A stretch of 64,000 nt of DNA from a virus. A model generated the notes under the pieces. The model was not told where the DNA came from and did no database searches. It worked only from the letters and a program-made list of their open reading frames with translations. The position numbers were made by a program, and so were the translations under genes. This document shows positions 1 through 8,124 of this stretch, one piece after another (the first letter of the stretch is position 1; each line of letters opens with the position of its first letter). The DNA is taken from IMG/VR virus record IMGVR_UViG_3300025327_000016, positions 35,840 to 99,839 of that record. One strand, written 5' to 3'.

Positions 1-11
1 AGGAGTAGTCA

Positions 12-800
12 ATGGCAAACATTGCGTTACAAGATGCGGCTACTGGTACCTATACATCATATTCGGGTGCTGATGCAGTAGCTTCGTTTAATGGTGTGGT
101 TATAGCTAATTTACAAAGCGTAACGGTTTCTACTAACCGTGAAAAGGGACCAGTATTCGTTATGGGTTCACCAGATCCAGTTTCCTTCACAAGAGGTAAG
201 CGTGGAATAGCTGGAACATTAGTATTTGTTACATTTGATAGGGATGCATTAATGAGTGAGGTACTTGGTGCTATAGATAAAGATCTTGTACCTGGATTTA
301 CAGCAGCTGGTAATATAGCTGCATATACCTCACTACGCAACAATGTTCCTGAGTTTAATAGAATATATAGTATAGATGATTATACTCGTGTTAACCAGCA
401 AGCAGCTAATGCTCAGAAGGATTTTGTTGGAAATCCATTTGTTCAACTAGAGTATAACTACGCCGACCAATTACCTCCGCTTGATATTACCATTACTTTT
501 GCTAATGAATATGGTGCGGCTTCTTATATGACAATATATAAGATGGAAATCTTAAATAATGGCACAGGTATATCTATCGACGATCTTCAAATCAATCAAG
601 CATACACATATGTTGCTCGTGGTATTGATCGAATGAGACCTGGGTTTAAAACAGCTGGTAAGGGTAGGGTTGGTAATCTTATCGAAGTCCATGGTGCTAA
701 ACAACCTAGCGGTATTGATATGCTCAATAACCTAACCCATTCAAGACTTCCCTTAACTTCACCTCAGTCATCTCAGTTCAGTAATAATAGCCTCGGATAA
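12..800 (+). CDS. Tail-tube-like virion structural protein (paralogue 1)
   Basis: This 262-aa protein is probably a tail-tube-like or tube-associated subunit. The N-terminal part has the pattern SGADAVASFNG, then MGSPDPVSFTRGKRGIAG and FDRDALM. The C-terminal part has LPPLDITITFANEYG and GTGISIDDLQ. The same order of blocks recurs in the next gene (SSFAGVDMVAS, FTSGHRTYAGTL, LPPFDITMTVANEYG, MTISIDDL). I recall this SGAD/GKRGIAG signature from virion proteins of large Bacillus-type phages, but I did not search for it. AGGAG at 1-5 sits six bases before the ATG, so the gene is complete. A strong terminator follows it, which suits a highly expressed structural gene with its own transcript end. 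Confidence 0.6.
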   Translation: MANIALQDAATGTYTSYSGADAVASFNGVVIANLQSVTVSTNREKGPVFVMGSPDPVSFTRGKRGIAGTLVFVTFDRDALMSEVLGAIDKDLVPGFTAAGNIAAYTSLRNNVPEFNRIYSIDDYTRVNQQAANAQKDFVGNPFVQLEYNYADQLPPLDITITFANEYGAASYMTIYKMEILNNGTGISIDDLQINQAYTYVARGIDRMRPGFKTAGKGRVGNLIEVHGAKQPSGIDMLNNLTHSRLPLTSPQSSQFSNNSLG

Positions 801-821
801 TAGGTAATATAAATTACAGGG

Positions 822-848
822 AAGGAGCGGGATATTATCCCGCTCCTT
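822..848 (+). terminator. Perfect 12-bp hairpin, likely intrinsic terminator
   Basis: A 12-base arm (822-833, AAGGAGCGGGAT) is followed by a 3-base loop (ATT) and its exact complement (837-848). The sequence then runs CTATTAT, so the U-tract is weak. It begins 21 bases after the stop codon of the first gene. It could end most transcripts there or protect their 3' ends. The left arm contains AAGGAG, but no start codon follows at a usable distance, so it is not a ribosome binding site. Confidence 0.75.
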
Positions 849-852
849 CTAT

Positions 853-913
853 TATACTACTTAGATAAGTAGTATAGTGCACACCTAAGAACTTATTAGC
901 TAAGCCTAGCTAA
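853..913 (+). other. Two further stem-loops in the 801-938 intergenic gap
   Basis: A perfect 10-bp stem TATACTACTT (853-862) pairs with AAGTAGTATA (867-876) around AGAT. A 7-bp stem TTAGCTA (896-902) pairs with TAGCTAA (907-913) around AGCC. With the 822-848 hairpin, this makes three consecutive stem-loops before the AAGGAG at 928-933 of the next gene. Their role is unknown. Possibilities are processing signals between two structural messages or a folded 5' leader. Confidence 0.5.
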
Positions 914-938
914 GTAACTATTCCCCTAAGGAGCTTAT

Positions 939-1622
939 ATGGCAAGTGGTTCTCTTAGCCAACAAACCAGATTCTATAACAGTAAAGATGCTATGTATAA
1001 GGCTATTGGCAATTACTCGTCTTTTGCTGGTGTTGATATGGTGGCATCTATTACTATTCCTCTACGTAGTCAGGAATTAGAAATTAAAGGTATTCCTGCT
1101 GGTAAGGCTAGTGGAAAGACCTATATCATAGGTAATCTACAAACACTATCTATTTCTACACATACAGATAAGATACCTGTTCGCGCATTAGGCTTTAGAA
1201 GTCCAAAGGGATTTACTAGTGGGCATCGCACCTACGCAGGCACGTTAATTTTTGCCGTATTTGATAAATATGCTCTGCATGATATTCGTCAAGAATTACT
1301 TAATATGTGGAATACAAAGTCGGTTTATTATCCTAAAAGTGTAATTACACCACCTAATTATCTTATGGCAGATTCACTACCCCCATTTGATATTACCATG
1401 ACAGTAGCTAATGAATACGGGCAGATGTGTACGGCTACGATTAAGGGTATTACAATAGTAGATGATGGCATGACAATATCCATAGATGATTTAATGACAG
1501 AGCAAACTATGACCTACCAGGCACTTGCATATAAACCACTTATACCCATATATATTAATCCAGGCAATACTATATTTACAGATAAAACAGTCGATATACC
1601 TAGCACGGGTGGTATAGCCTAA
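939..1622 (+). CDS. Tail-tube-like virion structural protein (paralogue 2)
   Basis: This 227-aa protein is a divergent paralogue of the preceding gene. It shares SSFAGVDMVAS near residue 28, a GHRTYAGTLIFAVFDKYAL block near residue 98, LPPFDITMTVANEYG near residue 148 and MTISIDDL. It carries an insertion after the first block (PLRSQELEIKGIPAGKASG) and a shorter middle. AAGGAG at 928-933 supports this ATG. Its stop overlaps the next start (TAATG), so the two are translationally coupled. A second tube-like subunit could cap or specialise the tube; that is inference. Confidence 0.55.
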   Translation: MASGSLSQQTRFYNSKDAMYKAIGNYSSFAGVDMVASITIPLRSQELEIKGIPAGKASGKTYIIGNLQTLSISTHTDKIPVRALGFRSPKGFTSGHRTYAGTLIFAVFDKYALHDIRQELLNMWNTKSVYYPKSVITPPNYLMADSLPPFDITMTVANEYGQMCTATIKGITIVDDGMTISIDDLMTEQTMTYQALAYKPLIPIYINPGNTIFTDKTVDIPSTGGIA

Positions 1623-2416
1623 TGGCTATCGAATATAATCCCATACCCATAAGTAGAGCATATCCCGCTCAGTATTTCTCAGGTGCGGATGTAGCTATCT
1701 TCCTTAACGATCAATGGGTAAGTGATGTGGTTAACTTACAATTTTCACTAGAAGAACAGCTACAACCAATCTATGGACATGCGGATTATATAGCGAATAG
1801 AATCATACGCGGTACTAGATTGGTGCGTGGTACGTTTCACATCAATTTAAGAGGAGCACTATACTTACATGAATATCTTTATAACTACGGTAAGAGCTTC
1901 CCAGAACCATCTAGTTATATTAATGATCTAGGTAATGATTTAACCAGCATAGCAAATGAATCCACCAACATATATGATTTAAACACTAGTGCTAGTAGTG
2001 CTTTTGATGGACCAGTAGATGTAGACTTCCAAGACTTCTTAGATAGACAACGCGGAAGATATTGGTCGGTATCTCAAGGTTCAACTACTAACTTACAACA
2101 ATTTGCAAGACAAACACCCTACTTCCAAGATATTCAAGAAGACGATCCCAAATCCATACAATTTCCACCACTACATATTTTTATTACATATGGATATAGG
2201 GAAGATACTAGTAATCTACATAATGATATCAATAACAGATTTGCCGATGTTAGATCAATAGACTATATCTATCCTATGTCAGTACAGCAAGTTACTGACA
2301 TAACAGGACAACCTATTATGGAACAATTTACTTTTCTTGCTAAAGATATTAATCTGCGAGCTCGTATACCTGATGAGCGTAAGCGACAGAATAATATTTC
2401 CTTCCCCGAACCATAA
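1622..2416 (+). CDS. Virion structural protein, tail-associated (SGAD family)
   Basis: This 264-aa protein has YFSGADVAIFLNDQWVSDVVN near the N terminus, then QLQPIYGHADYIANRIIRGTRLVRGTF, a pattern I associate with tail-tube or tube-initiator proteins of large phages. The shared SGAD opening suggests distant relation to the two genes upstream. The middle (about residues 105-165) is polar and probably flexible. The start codon overlaps the preceding stop. It lies just before the chaperone and tape-measure genes, where tube or tail-completion proteins are expected. Confidence 0.5.
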   Translation: MAIEYNPIPISRAYPAQYFSGADVAIFLNDQWVSDVVNLQFSLEEQLQPIYGHADYIANRIIRGTRLVRGTFHINLRGALYLHEYLYNYGKSFPEPSSYINDLGNDLTSIANESTNIYDLNTSASSAFDGPVDVDFQDFLDRQRGRYWSVSQGSTTNLQQFARQTPYFQDIQEDDPKSIQFPPLHIFITYGYREDTSNLHNDINNRFADVRSIDYIYPMSVQQVTDITGQPIMEQFTFLAKDINLRARIPDERKRQNNISFPEP

Positions 2417-2424
2417 CTATATAT

Positions 2425-2454
2425 TTGCATAATATTCTTTAGTAATGCTATAAT
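2425..2454 (+). promoter_or_regulatory. Sigma-70-like promoter with extended -10
   Basis: TTGCAT (2425-2430) and TATAAT (2449-2454) are 18 bases apart, and TGC directly before the -10 gives an extended -10 element. Transcription should start near 2461. The leader can fold: AGGC-AAA-GCCT (2460-2470) lies inside an outer ATAAGAT/ATCTTAT pairing (2453-2459 with 2477-2483). AAGGAG then precedes the ATG at 2505. It would drive the tail chaperones and the giant tail genes. Confidence 0.6.
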
Positions 2455-2504
2455 AAGATAGGCAAAGCCTATTAGAATCTTATTTGTTTTAAAAGGAGAA
2501 TCAT

Positions 2505-2906
2505 ATGTCAGAAGATACTACTGTAATAGAGCAGGTTCCTCAAGTTGTTCCAGAACCTAAGAAGTATTACAATGAAGCTGGACAGGAGGTTTTGTTTCCA
2601 GGAGGTCCAACTATTGCTCAGAGAGATTATTGGAAACAAGTACATACTAATATCTATGCTACGGATTTTATGGATGAGGTTATAATCTGGCGTGGTATTA
2701 ACCGAGCTGAATATAAGAGATTGTTTAGTGAGAATTCTGGGACAGATGAATTATTATTTGAAGAGATATTGACTTCAAAAGTGATTTTATGGCCAGCTAT
2801 TACTCAAACAGATCTAATTGGTAAAAAAGCAGGTATACCTGGTACGATAGTTAAACAATTACTAGAGGTCTCAGGTTTTAATGCGCCACCCCCAATCCCA
2901 CTTTAA
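2505..2906 (+). CDS. Tail assembly chaperone-like protein
   Basis: This 133-aa acidic protein has a polar N-terminal 35 residues. A helical core follows with DEVIIWRGINRAEYKRLF, a segment ending in SKVILWPAIT, and AGIPGTIVKQLLEVSGF. That pattern resembles phage tail assembly chaperones, which often read xRxLTRxEY followed by a 'vLyP' segment and 'aGipxxlaexIlexSGF'. It sits immediately before a tape-measure candidate, the classical position. It has its own promoter and a good AAAAGGAG site. I see no frameshift linking it to the next gene. Confidence 0.5.
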   Translation: MSEDTTVIEQVPQVVPEPKKYYNEAGQEVLFPGGPTIAQRDYWKQVHTNIYATDFMDEVIIWRGINRAEYKRLFSENSGTDELLFEEILTSKVILWPAITQTDLIGKKAGIPGTIVKQLLEVSGFNAPPPIPL

Positions 2907-2928
2907 TACTTAATTAAAATAATATGTA

Positions 2929-3534
2929 ATGATTACTCCCGAACAGATCCTTAATTGGAAACTTGAATATAGAGGGATCTACCAAGTTAAAATTCTACAA
3001 TGGAATTTTATTTTTAGATCTCTTAAGCTATTTGAGCAACAAGCTCTTATGGGATTTACTAATGAGTGTGAACGAGAAGAGTTACTATGTAAGTTATGTA
3101 TTTTATACCCAAAAGATATAGATTTACTAGAGCTTCCTATGGGAGTTGCTTCAGGGTTATCAGAAGCAATACTTACAGCATCAGGATGGGGACCTAAAGC
3201 AACTAGTTTGCTTTGTGCCTATAGAGATGAGCTAGAAGCTAACGGTTCATTTCAAGATAAGATAGAAGCTATAGTTGCTAGATACTTTGTAATGCCATTG
3301 TGGGAAATAAAAAAGATGTCTATGCAAGAGCTATTATATCATTATAGCCGTGCAGAGTGGATGCATGAGAACCTAGTGCTCAATCCAGTACAACTCAAAC
3401 CCCCTCCAACAGCTGAAGATATATATCGTAGACGAATCAGATCTGAAGTCAATAATCCATCACCTCGCAGTAGAGATCAGGAACGCGAAGCAATCATCCA
3501 AAAGATGTTTGGAGCTAACAACATAGGGCCATGA
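2929..3534 (+). CDS. Second tail assembly chaperone-like protein
   Basis: This 201-aa protein repeats the chaperone-like pattern of the preceding gene in expanded form: WNFIFRSLKLFEQQAL, LCKLCILYPKDIDLLELPMGVASGLSEAILTASGW, then MPLWEIKKMSMQELLYHYSRAEWMHENL. The last block is typical of the C-terminal extension of chaperone pairs in large phages. There is no clear Shine-Dalgarno sequence before ATG 2929 (AAAATAATATGTA), so translation probably depends on coupling over the 22-base gap. It overlaps the giant gene downstream by four bases. The pair may replace the frameshifted chaperone system of lambda-like phages. Confidence 0.5.
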   Translation: MITPEQILNWKLEYRGIYQVKILQWNFIFRSLKLFEQQALMGFTNECEREELLCKLCILYPKDIDLLELPMGVASGLSEAILTASGWGPKATSLLCAYRDELEANGSFQDKIEAIVARYFVMPLWEIKKMSMQELLYHYSRAEWMHENLVLNPVQLKPPPTAEDIYRRRIRSEVNNPSPRSRDQEREAIIQKMFGANNIGP

Positions 3535-6500
3535 CCATGTTTAAAGAATATGGGGTCTATCGAGACCCAGATGCAGAAGAGCGCAGAAGCGCTCTTCTTA
3601 AATGGAGTATGGGTGGGCTCCTCCTAGCAGGAGGAGCTGCTTTATTGTTGCGGGGAAGATCAGCTGCAGTAACTAAGCAATTTACTACTGAGATCTTGGA
3701 GCAAGGTGGCAAACTACGATATGGTCCTTCAACTAGGGCTGCTACCGAGGCTATCAGACGCGGTATACAAGAAGCATCTGAGCGTCCACTGAGTCTTCTT
3801 GAATCTCTAAGATATCAAGCACTCAAACATCCATTTATTCAAAAAGCTACAACTGTTCTAGAGGAAACATGGCCAGGACATATCCTATCTGGTATGGTTG
3901 GCTTGCGTCATGCAGTACAGGAAGCACAAACTCCCTTTGTAGTTAATCTTAGTAAGGCAGTAAGACATCCTTCTCTCCGCTTCTTAAGTAAAAATGTAGA
4001 CGAAGAACTTATCTATATTAGGGGTGCTATATATGGTACTCGTAGCAAAGAGGTTCTTGGTAAGGGCTTTAAACTAACTCGTGGTGGTTTCGTAGGTGCA
4101 ACATCTACTGAGGAACAATTTACTGGCACCTATTCTAAAGAATTTAGTGTTCTATTTAGTCAGGCTGTACCTGAATTATCTGATTTTACTTTCCAACAAC
4201 AAGTTAAACAACATGGATTCTGGAAGAATCTAATACATGGGACGGATTATTTTGAACGTTCTAAGATTAATCAATGGTCAACTATACGTGAACGCTTCAC
4301 TGGTCAACAGTCCATCTGGGAAGATGTAAGAGGATTAGGTAAAGAGCTATGGAAAGCTAGAGCATACCCAGGGGAAGTTAGTGATATATCCTTAGGCTTT
4401 ATGCGTACGGCCATAAAGCTAAATGAACAAGTACGCCAAGCCCTTCCGTTTGGTAAGTACCTAGCTTTAGGCGAAGGAGCAATGTCTTCGCCTGCTGACT
4501 TTGTACTTAATGTAGTATTTGGCCGCGTTGCTCCTCTAGCTCTAGGAGCATTTTATCTAAACTATTTAAACACTAAATCTAGAGATGTATTTGGTACGTC
4601 TCCATATGATGTATTAGCAGAAGGATATAAGCATGCTAATTTAGGATTAGCATGGCTCAAGGACATTACAGGAATAACCCCCTTTGTTAAACGCTTACAT
4701 TCTATTGCTCCAGAATTAACATCTCTTGTAGCACATCCATTTGTAGATCAACCCGTAGGCTTAAGCAGGGATGAACTAGAAGAGTATTACGAGAAAGGTA
4801 GGGAACCTGTACGTAAGGGTAGATGGTGGGCAGCTATGTCGCCTGAGCTCTTCAGAGGTGGGAGAATAGAATCATATCAATCTCCATGGGTACGTAGAGC
4901 TCATGAACATCCAAGAGAGGCTTTCTTCCCTCCTAGTGAATATTATAAATATGCCAGTCTACCAACATTAGAAAATTTAGGAATACCACTACCTCATTAT
5001 CTAGATCCTTATCACTGGGAAAAGAAGTTTTATGAATCTAGACCCACACCTCTTACTGCTCCATTAGTAGAATCAACAGCTTTCTATGGACCAATAGTTA
5101 ATGCTACCATAGGACAACTTATTAAACCCGTACGTCCTATGCATGTTAATGAACTTAAGGAGTATTTTAATACCCTTGCGGAACAAAACGAAACTACTCG
5201 TAAGGTTAGGGATGAGGACTTATATGGGTATGTAACCCCTGGTGGTCAGGTACAAGTTACACAATTACAACCAACACCTACGGGAGCAGGTCCAACAAAA
5301 CCCATACCTACAACAAGCGGACACGTCACAGATCAATTAGCTGACATCAATCTAAATATACGTCAAGCTGGTGCAAGAGCAGTGGCACCCATACCCGAAC
5401 AACAAGGAACTACTCCTAGATATGTATCCAGAGAACGTGTTTTAGATGCTCTAGCGCAAGCTAATGAAGGCACACGTTCAGGTAGGGTATTAGATGAGGG
5501 AGTACTTGAGAACCTAAGACCCCTATCTGAAGTCACAGATATTAATCAATTAACACCAGATATTATAGATCAACTAATTCATCCCGCAGGGATAGGTGTA
5601 CAGTTTGCTAGAGAACAGGAGTCTATAGCGGATATATTTGGTCTTCGTGGATACATAGGTAAGACCTTAGTTGGCAATAAGACATTAGAGCAATATAGAT
5701 TGGCTCAACCAGAATACACTTCATTAGAGCGTTATCTTTATCGAGATCTAAACATAGGTGGTTTCTCTCCTGATTTACCTGTAATGGGAGAGCTTTCTGA
5801 AATATTTAGACGAGCACTTAGTAGGCGAGGATATGAAGAACGTGCCAAGGAAATTAATCCACTACTAAATACACAACCAAGCTGGCTACCTGGAACTGGT
5901 AGTATTGAGCCAGATTACTTTATCAACTTCCATCGAGCGGATCCTTATTCAGCCCTGCCAAGGGGTGAGGCTAGGTTACCTGGACCAGGATATGCTTCTA
6001 TCCATGGATTGCCTCAAGATATATCAATGGAACAATATCCTCTTATGGATAGGTTAGAGATATTAGCTGATGTTGCTCCATATTCTAAAACATTTAAGTC
6101 ATATTTAGATTATGCTACGCATGTATTAGAACCAACAGGATTACAAGGACAAGATAGAATAAACATAGAGAATGCAAGAACTAGGATAGCTGCTATACGT
6201 AAAGAAGTTGCAAAACGTAAGAAGCGTTATAATTTTGCACCATATAGATTTAGGTATGCTGGTGATGTTGAAGAACATACATTAACTGTTAAATCGATTA
6301 TAGATTCACAAACAATACTTACAGAAGAATTAGCTAATCCCATTAGATTAGCGGGAATACGTGCGGCTATAGGTAAGGACAAGGAAGGATTACAGGCGTT
6401 AGAGATTACTCAACAGTTTGCTCCAATAGGCGGTAAGATAAAAGTAATACTTAATAAAGATCCGCTTATTCAAGTAGCAGACGATACACTACAAACTATG

Positions 6501-8108
6501 CATGCTGTTGTATTTGACGAGCAAGGTAGAAAATTACAGCAAGCCCTATTGGATGCAGGAGTAGCTAAGGAGAAGGTAACCGACTACTCACCAACAGGCA
6601 TACAAGCCAGATTTAGTGGAATGGAAATAGGTCTAGGTAAATCACTTGAGTGGTTTTCGCATATGACCATACCCATACCAATTGTGGGTACAATTAAGCA
6701 AAAATTTCTACAGACAGATTCAGCGCTAGAATACTATAGAAGACGAATGGTATATGGTGCTAACTTCTATAACTGGACAAATCCATTAGGTATTATAGGT
6801 CAAGCAATACAAGGCTGGGCAGCAGAAAGTCCTATACATGGATTAATAGGCGGAGCTACTTTGGGTTTATTCTTAGGACGTACAGGTCCCGTTGCTGCCA
6901 AGTACTTGGAGCAAAGAACGCTCTCTACATTAGAGCGGTGGTATGTACGCATGGGTAGGTCTAAGGGTGTATTAGGTGCTATCGGAGGTATAGCTGGGTT
7001 ATCGTATAGCTTATATCTTAAGGCTACTCACGCCATACCTGGTAAACTACAACATAGAAGAGATACGGAAGAATACTTTGATATACTTAGATATATGAAA
7101 TATCAGAGATTATATGGAGCTGCCATAAGTAATATTAAAGATACCACAGGAATAGATGTAGATAGATTACTTAACTTATTAGAAGGACAGGGTGAAGCTC
7201 GTAAGAATGAGCAACGTAGACTAACCTCTCATAAACGACATTTTCTTAGGCGTGGACTCCATGGTTCTCATCTATTAGAGCTTCTTAAAACAGAACGAGA
7301 ACTTCAACAACTAACAGCTAAGTCAGAAAAAACTAAAGAAGATAAACATCATATTAAACAGTTGCGGAAAATCCGCAAGCGTATAGCCAGTAAAGATAAG
7401 CACTTGAGAGAACACATATCACGTAAATACACTAAACGCTTAGGCGATCTTAGTAAAGAAACACAAGTTATACCTCTAACAGAAGAGATAGCTAGAGCGA
7501 TACAGTATAGAGATCTAGCTAAGACAACTCTATATGGTGTAGATCCTCATGGCGCAATGCTGGATATATTTAGAGCTATTCCTTCTCGTGAACGAGAGTT
7601 CATGGTTGAATTCATGAAAGCTCCTCCCAAGGAACGGTCAGAAATACTCAACTTAGTACCTCACAATATGCGACGAGTACTTGAGGCTAAGTGGAGGATG
7701 CCCATAGAGGATCGCCCAGATTTAGAAGAGTACTTCAAAAATCATTTTCTACCTCCCCCAGACTGGCATGGTTGGAGTCCTGATGCTAATCTAGAAGACT
7801 ATAAGATAAAGGTTATGAAGAATGAAGGATTAGATATGGCAGAGATGGGATATTATGGTCCTCGTGTAGAAGCAGCAGAGCGACAAGGCGTACTTGATAT
7901 ACAACCCTTTGTTCCTAGAGACGGCGGACATTTAAAAGATTACTTACATCACATACTTGGAGGGCAGGGTTTAGAAAATCTATTTATTACCGTAGAAGAT
8001 ACACCCAGTGAAAATCCAGATATACAAATAGATATGAGAGTTAAGCACGAACGAGAAGATCAAATACGTGAGTTCATCCGCAAAGATGGACATATGTTAC
8101 TTAGGTAG
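3531..8108 (+). CDS. Giant tail protein, likely tape measure, with degenerate SNase-like segment
   Basis: This 1525-aa protein follows the chaperone-like genes, as tape measures do, and has hydrophobic segments near residues 24-40, 323-345, 1103-1125 and 1144-1165. Much of the rest is helical and charged, including a Lys/Arg-rich stretch near 1225-1310. Residues about 900-1025 resemble a staphylococcal-nuclease OB fold: LTVKSIIDSQTI, then IRLAGIRAA near 938, then VVFDEQGRKLQQALLDAGVA. The family's catalytic Asp/Glu positions look lost (IRLAGIRAA where nucleases have vRLxGIDaPE). Three perfect hairpins lie in its first 110 bases. Tape measure is inferred from place, length and hydrophobic pattern; another virion or ejected protein remains possible. 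Confidence 0.5.
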   Translation: MTMFKEYGVYRDPDAEERRSALLKWSMGGLLLAGGAALLLRGRSAAVTKQFTTEILEQGGKLRYGPSTRAATEAIRRGIQEASERPLSLLESLRYQALKHPFIQKATTVLEETWPGHILSGMVGLRHAVQEAQTPFVVNLSKAVRHPSLRFLSKNVDEELIYIRGAIYGTRSKEVLGKGFKLTRGGFVGATSTEEQFTGTYSKEFSVLFSQAVPELSDFTFQQQVKQHGFWKNLIHGTDYFERSKINQWSTIRERFTGQQSIWEDVRGLGKELWKARAYPGEVSDISLGFMRTAIKLNEQVRQALPFGKYLALGEGAMSSPADFVLNVVFGRVAPLALGAFYLNYLNTKSRDVFGTSPYDVLAEGYKHANLGLAWLKDITGITPFVKRLHSIAPELTSLVAHPFVDQPVGLSRDELEEYYEKGREPVRKGRWWAAMSPELFRGGRIESYQSPWVRRAHEHPREAFFPPSEYYKYASLPTLENLGIPLPHYLDPYHWEKKFYESRPTPLTAPLVESTAFYGPIVNATIGQLIKPVRPMHVNELKEYFNTLAEQNETTRKVRDEDLYGYVTPGGQVQVTQLQPTPTGAGPTKPIPTTSGHVTDQLADINLNIRQAGARAVAPIPEQQGTTPRYVSRERVLDALAQANEGTRSGRVLDEGVLENLRPLSEVTDINQLTPDIIDQLIHPAGIGVQFAREQESIADIFGLRGYIGKTLVGNKTLEQYRLAQPEYTSLERYLYRDLNIGGFSPDLPVMGELSEIFRRALSRRGYEERAKEINPLLNTQPSWLPGTGSIEPDYFINFHRADPYSALPRGEARLPGPGYASIHGLPQDISMEQYPLMDRLEILADVAPYSKTFKSYLDYATHVLEPTGLQGQDRINIENARTRIAAIRKEVAKRKKRYNFAPYRFRYAGDVEEHTLTVKSIIDSQTILTEELANPIRLAGIRAAIGKDKEGLQALEITQQFAPIGGKIKVILNKDPLIQVADDTLQTMHAVVFDEQGRKLQQALLDAGVAKEKVTDYSPTGIQARFSGMEIGLGKSLEWFSHMTIPIPIVGTIKQKFLQTDSALEYYRRRMVYGANFYNWTNPLGIIGQAIQGWAAESPIHGLIGGATLGLFLGRTGPVAAKYLEQRTLSTLERWYVRMGRSKGVLGAIGGIAGLSYSLYLKATHAIPGKLQHRRDTEEYFDILRYMKYQRLYGAAISNIKDTTGIDVDRLLNLLEGQGEARKNEQRRLTSHKRHFLRRGLHGSHLLELLKTERELQQLTAKSEKTKEDKHHIKQLRKIRKRIASKDKHLREHISRKYTKRLGDLSKETQVIPLTEEIARAIQYRDLAKTTLYGVDPHGAMLDIFRAIPSREREFMVEFMKAPPKERSEILNLVPHNMRRVLEAKWRMPIEDRPDLEEYFKNHFLPPPDWHGWSPDANLEDYKIKVMKNEGLDMAEMGYYGPRVEAAERQGVLDIQPFVPRDGGHLKDYLHHILGGQGLENLFITVEDTPSENPDIQIDMRVKHEREDQIREFIRKDGHMLLR
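3553..3637 (+). other. Three consecutive perfect stem-loops at the start of the giant tail gene
   Basis: Stem 1 is GGGTCT/AGACCC (3553-3558 with 3563-3568, loop ATCG). Stem 2 is AGAAGAGCGC/GCGCTCTTCT (3575-3584 with 3589-3598, loop AGAA). Stem 3 is GCTCCTCCT/AGGAGGAGC (3617-3625 with 3629-3637, loop AGC). All lie in codons 8-36 of the gene starting at 3531. Stem 3 contains AGGAGG and its complement, so it could mask or present an internal ribosome-binding-like sequence. Confidence 0.7.
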
Positions 8109-8124
8109 GAGTTAGTTAAATAAA

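Noticed and set aside
822-913. tRNA or CRISPR-like repeat in the intergenic gap
   Set aside because: The stems do not form a cloverleaf, there are no spaced identical repeats, and nothing resembles Cas genes nearby.
2505-3534. Programmed frameshift between the two chaperone-like genes
   Set aside because: A stop and a 22-base gap separate them, both have their own ATG, and no slippery heptamer was seen at the junction.
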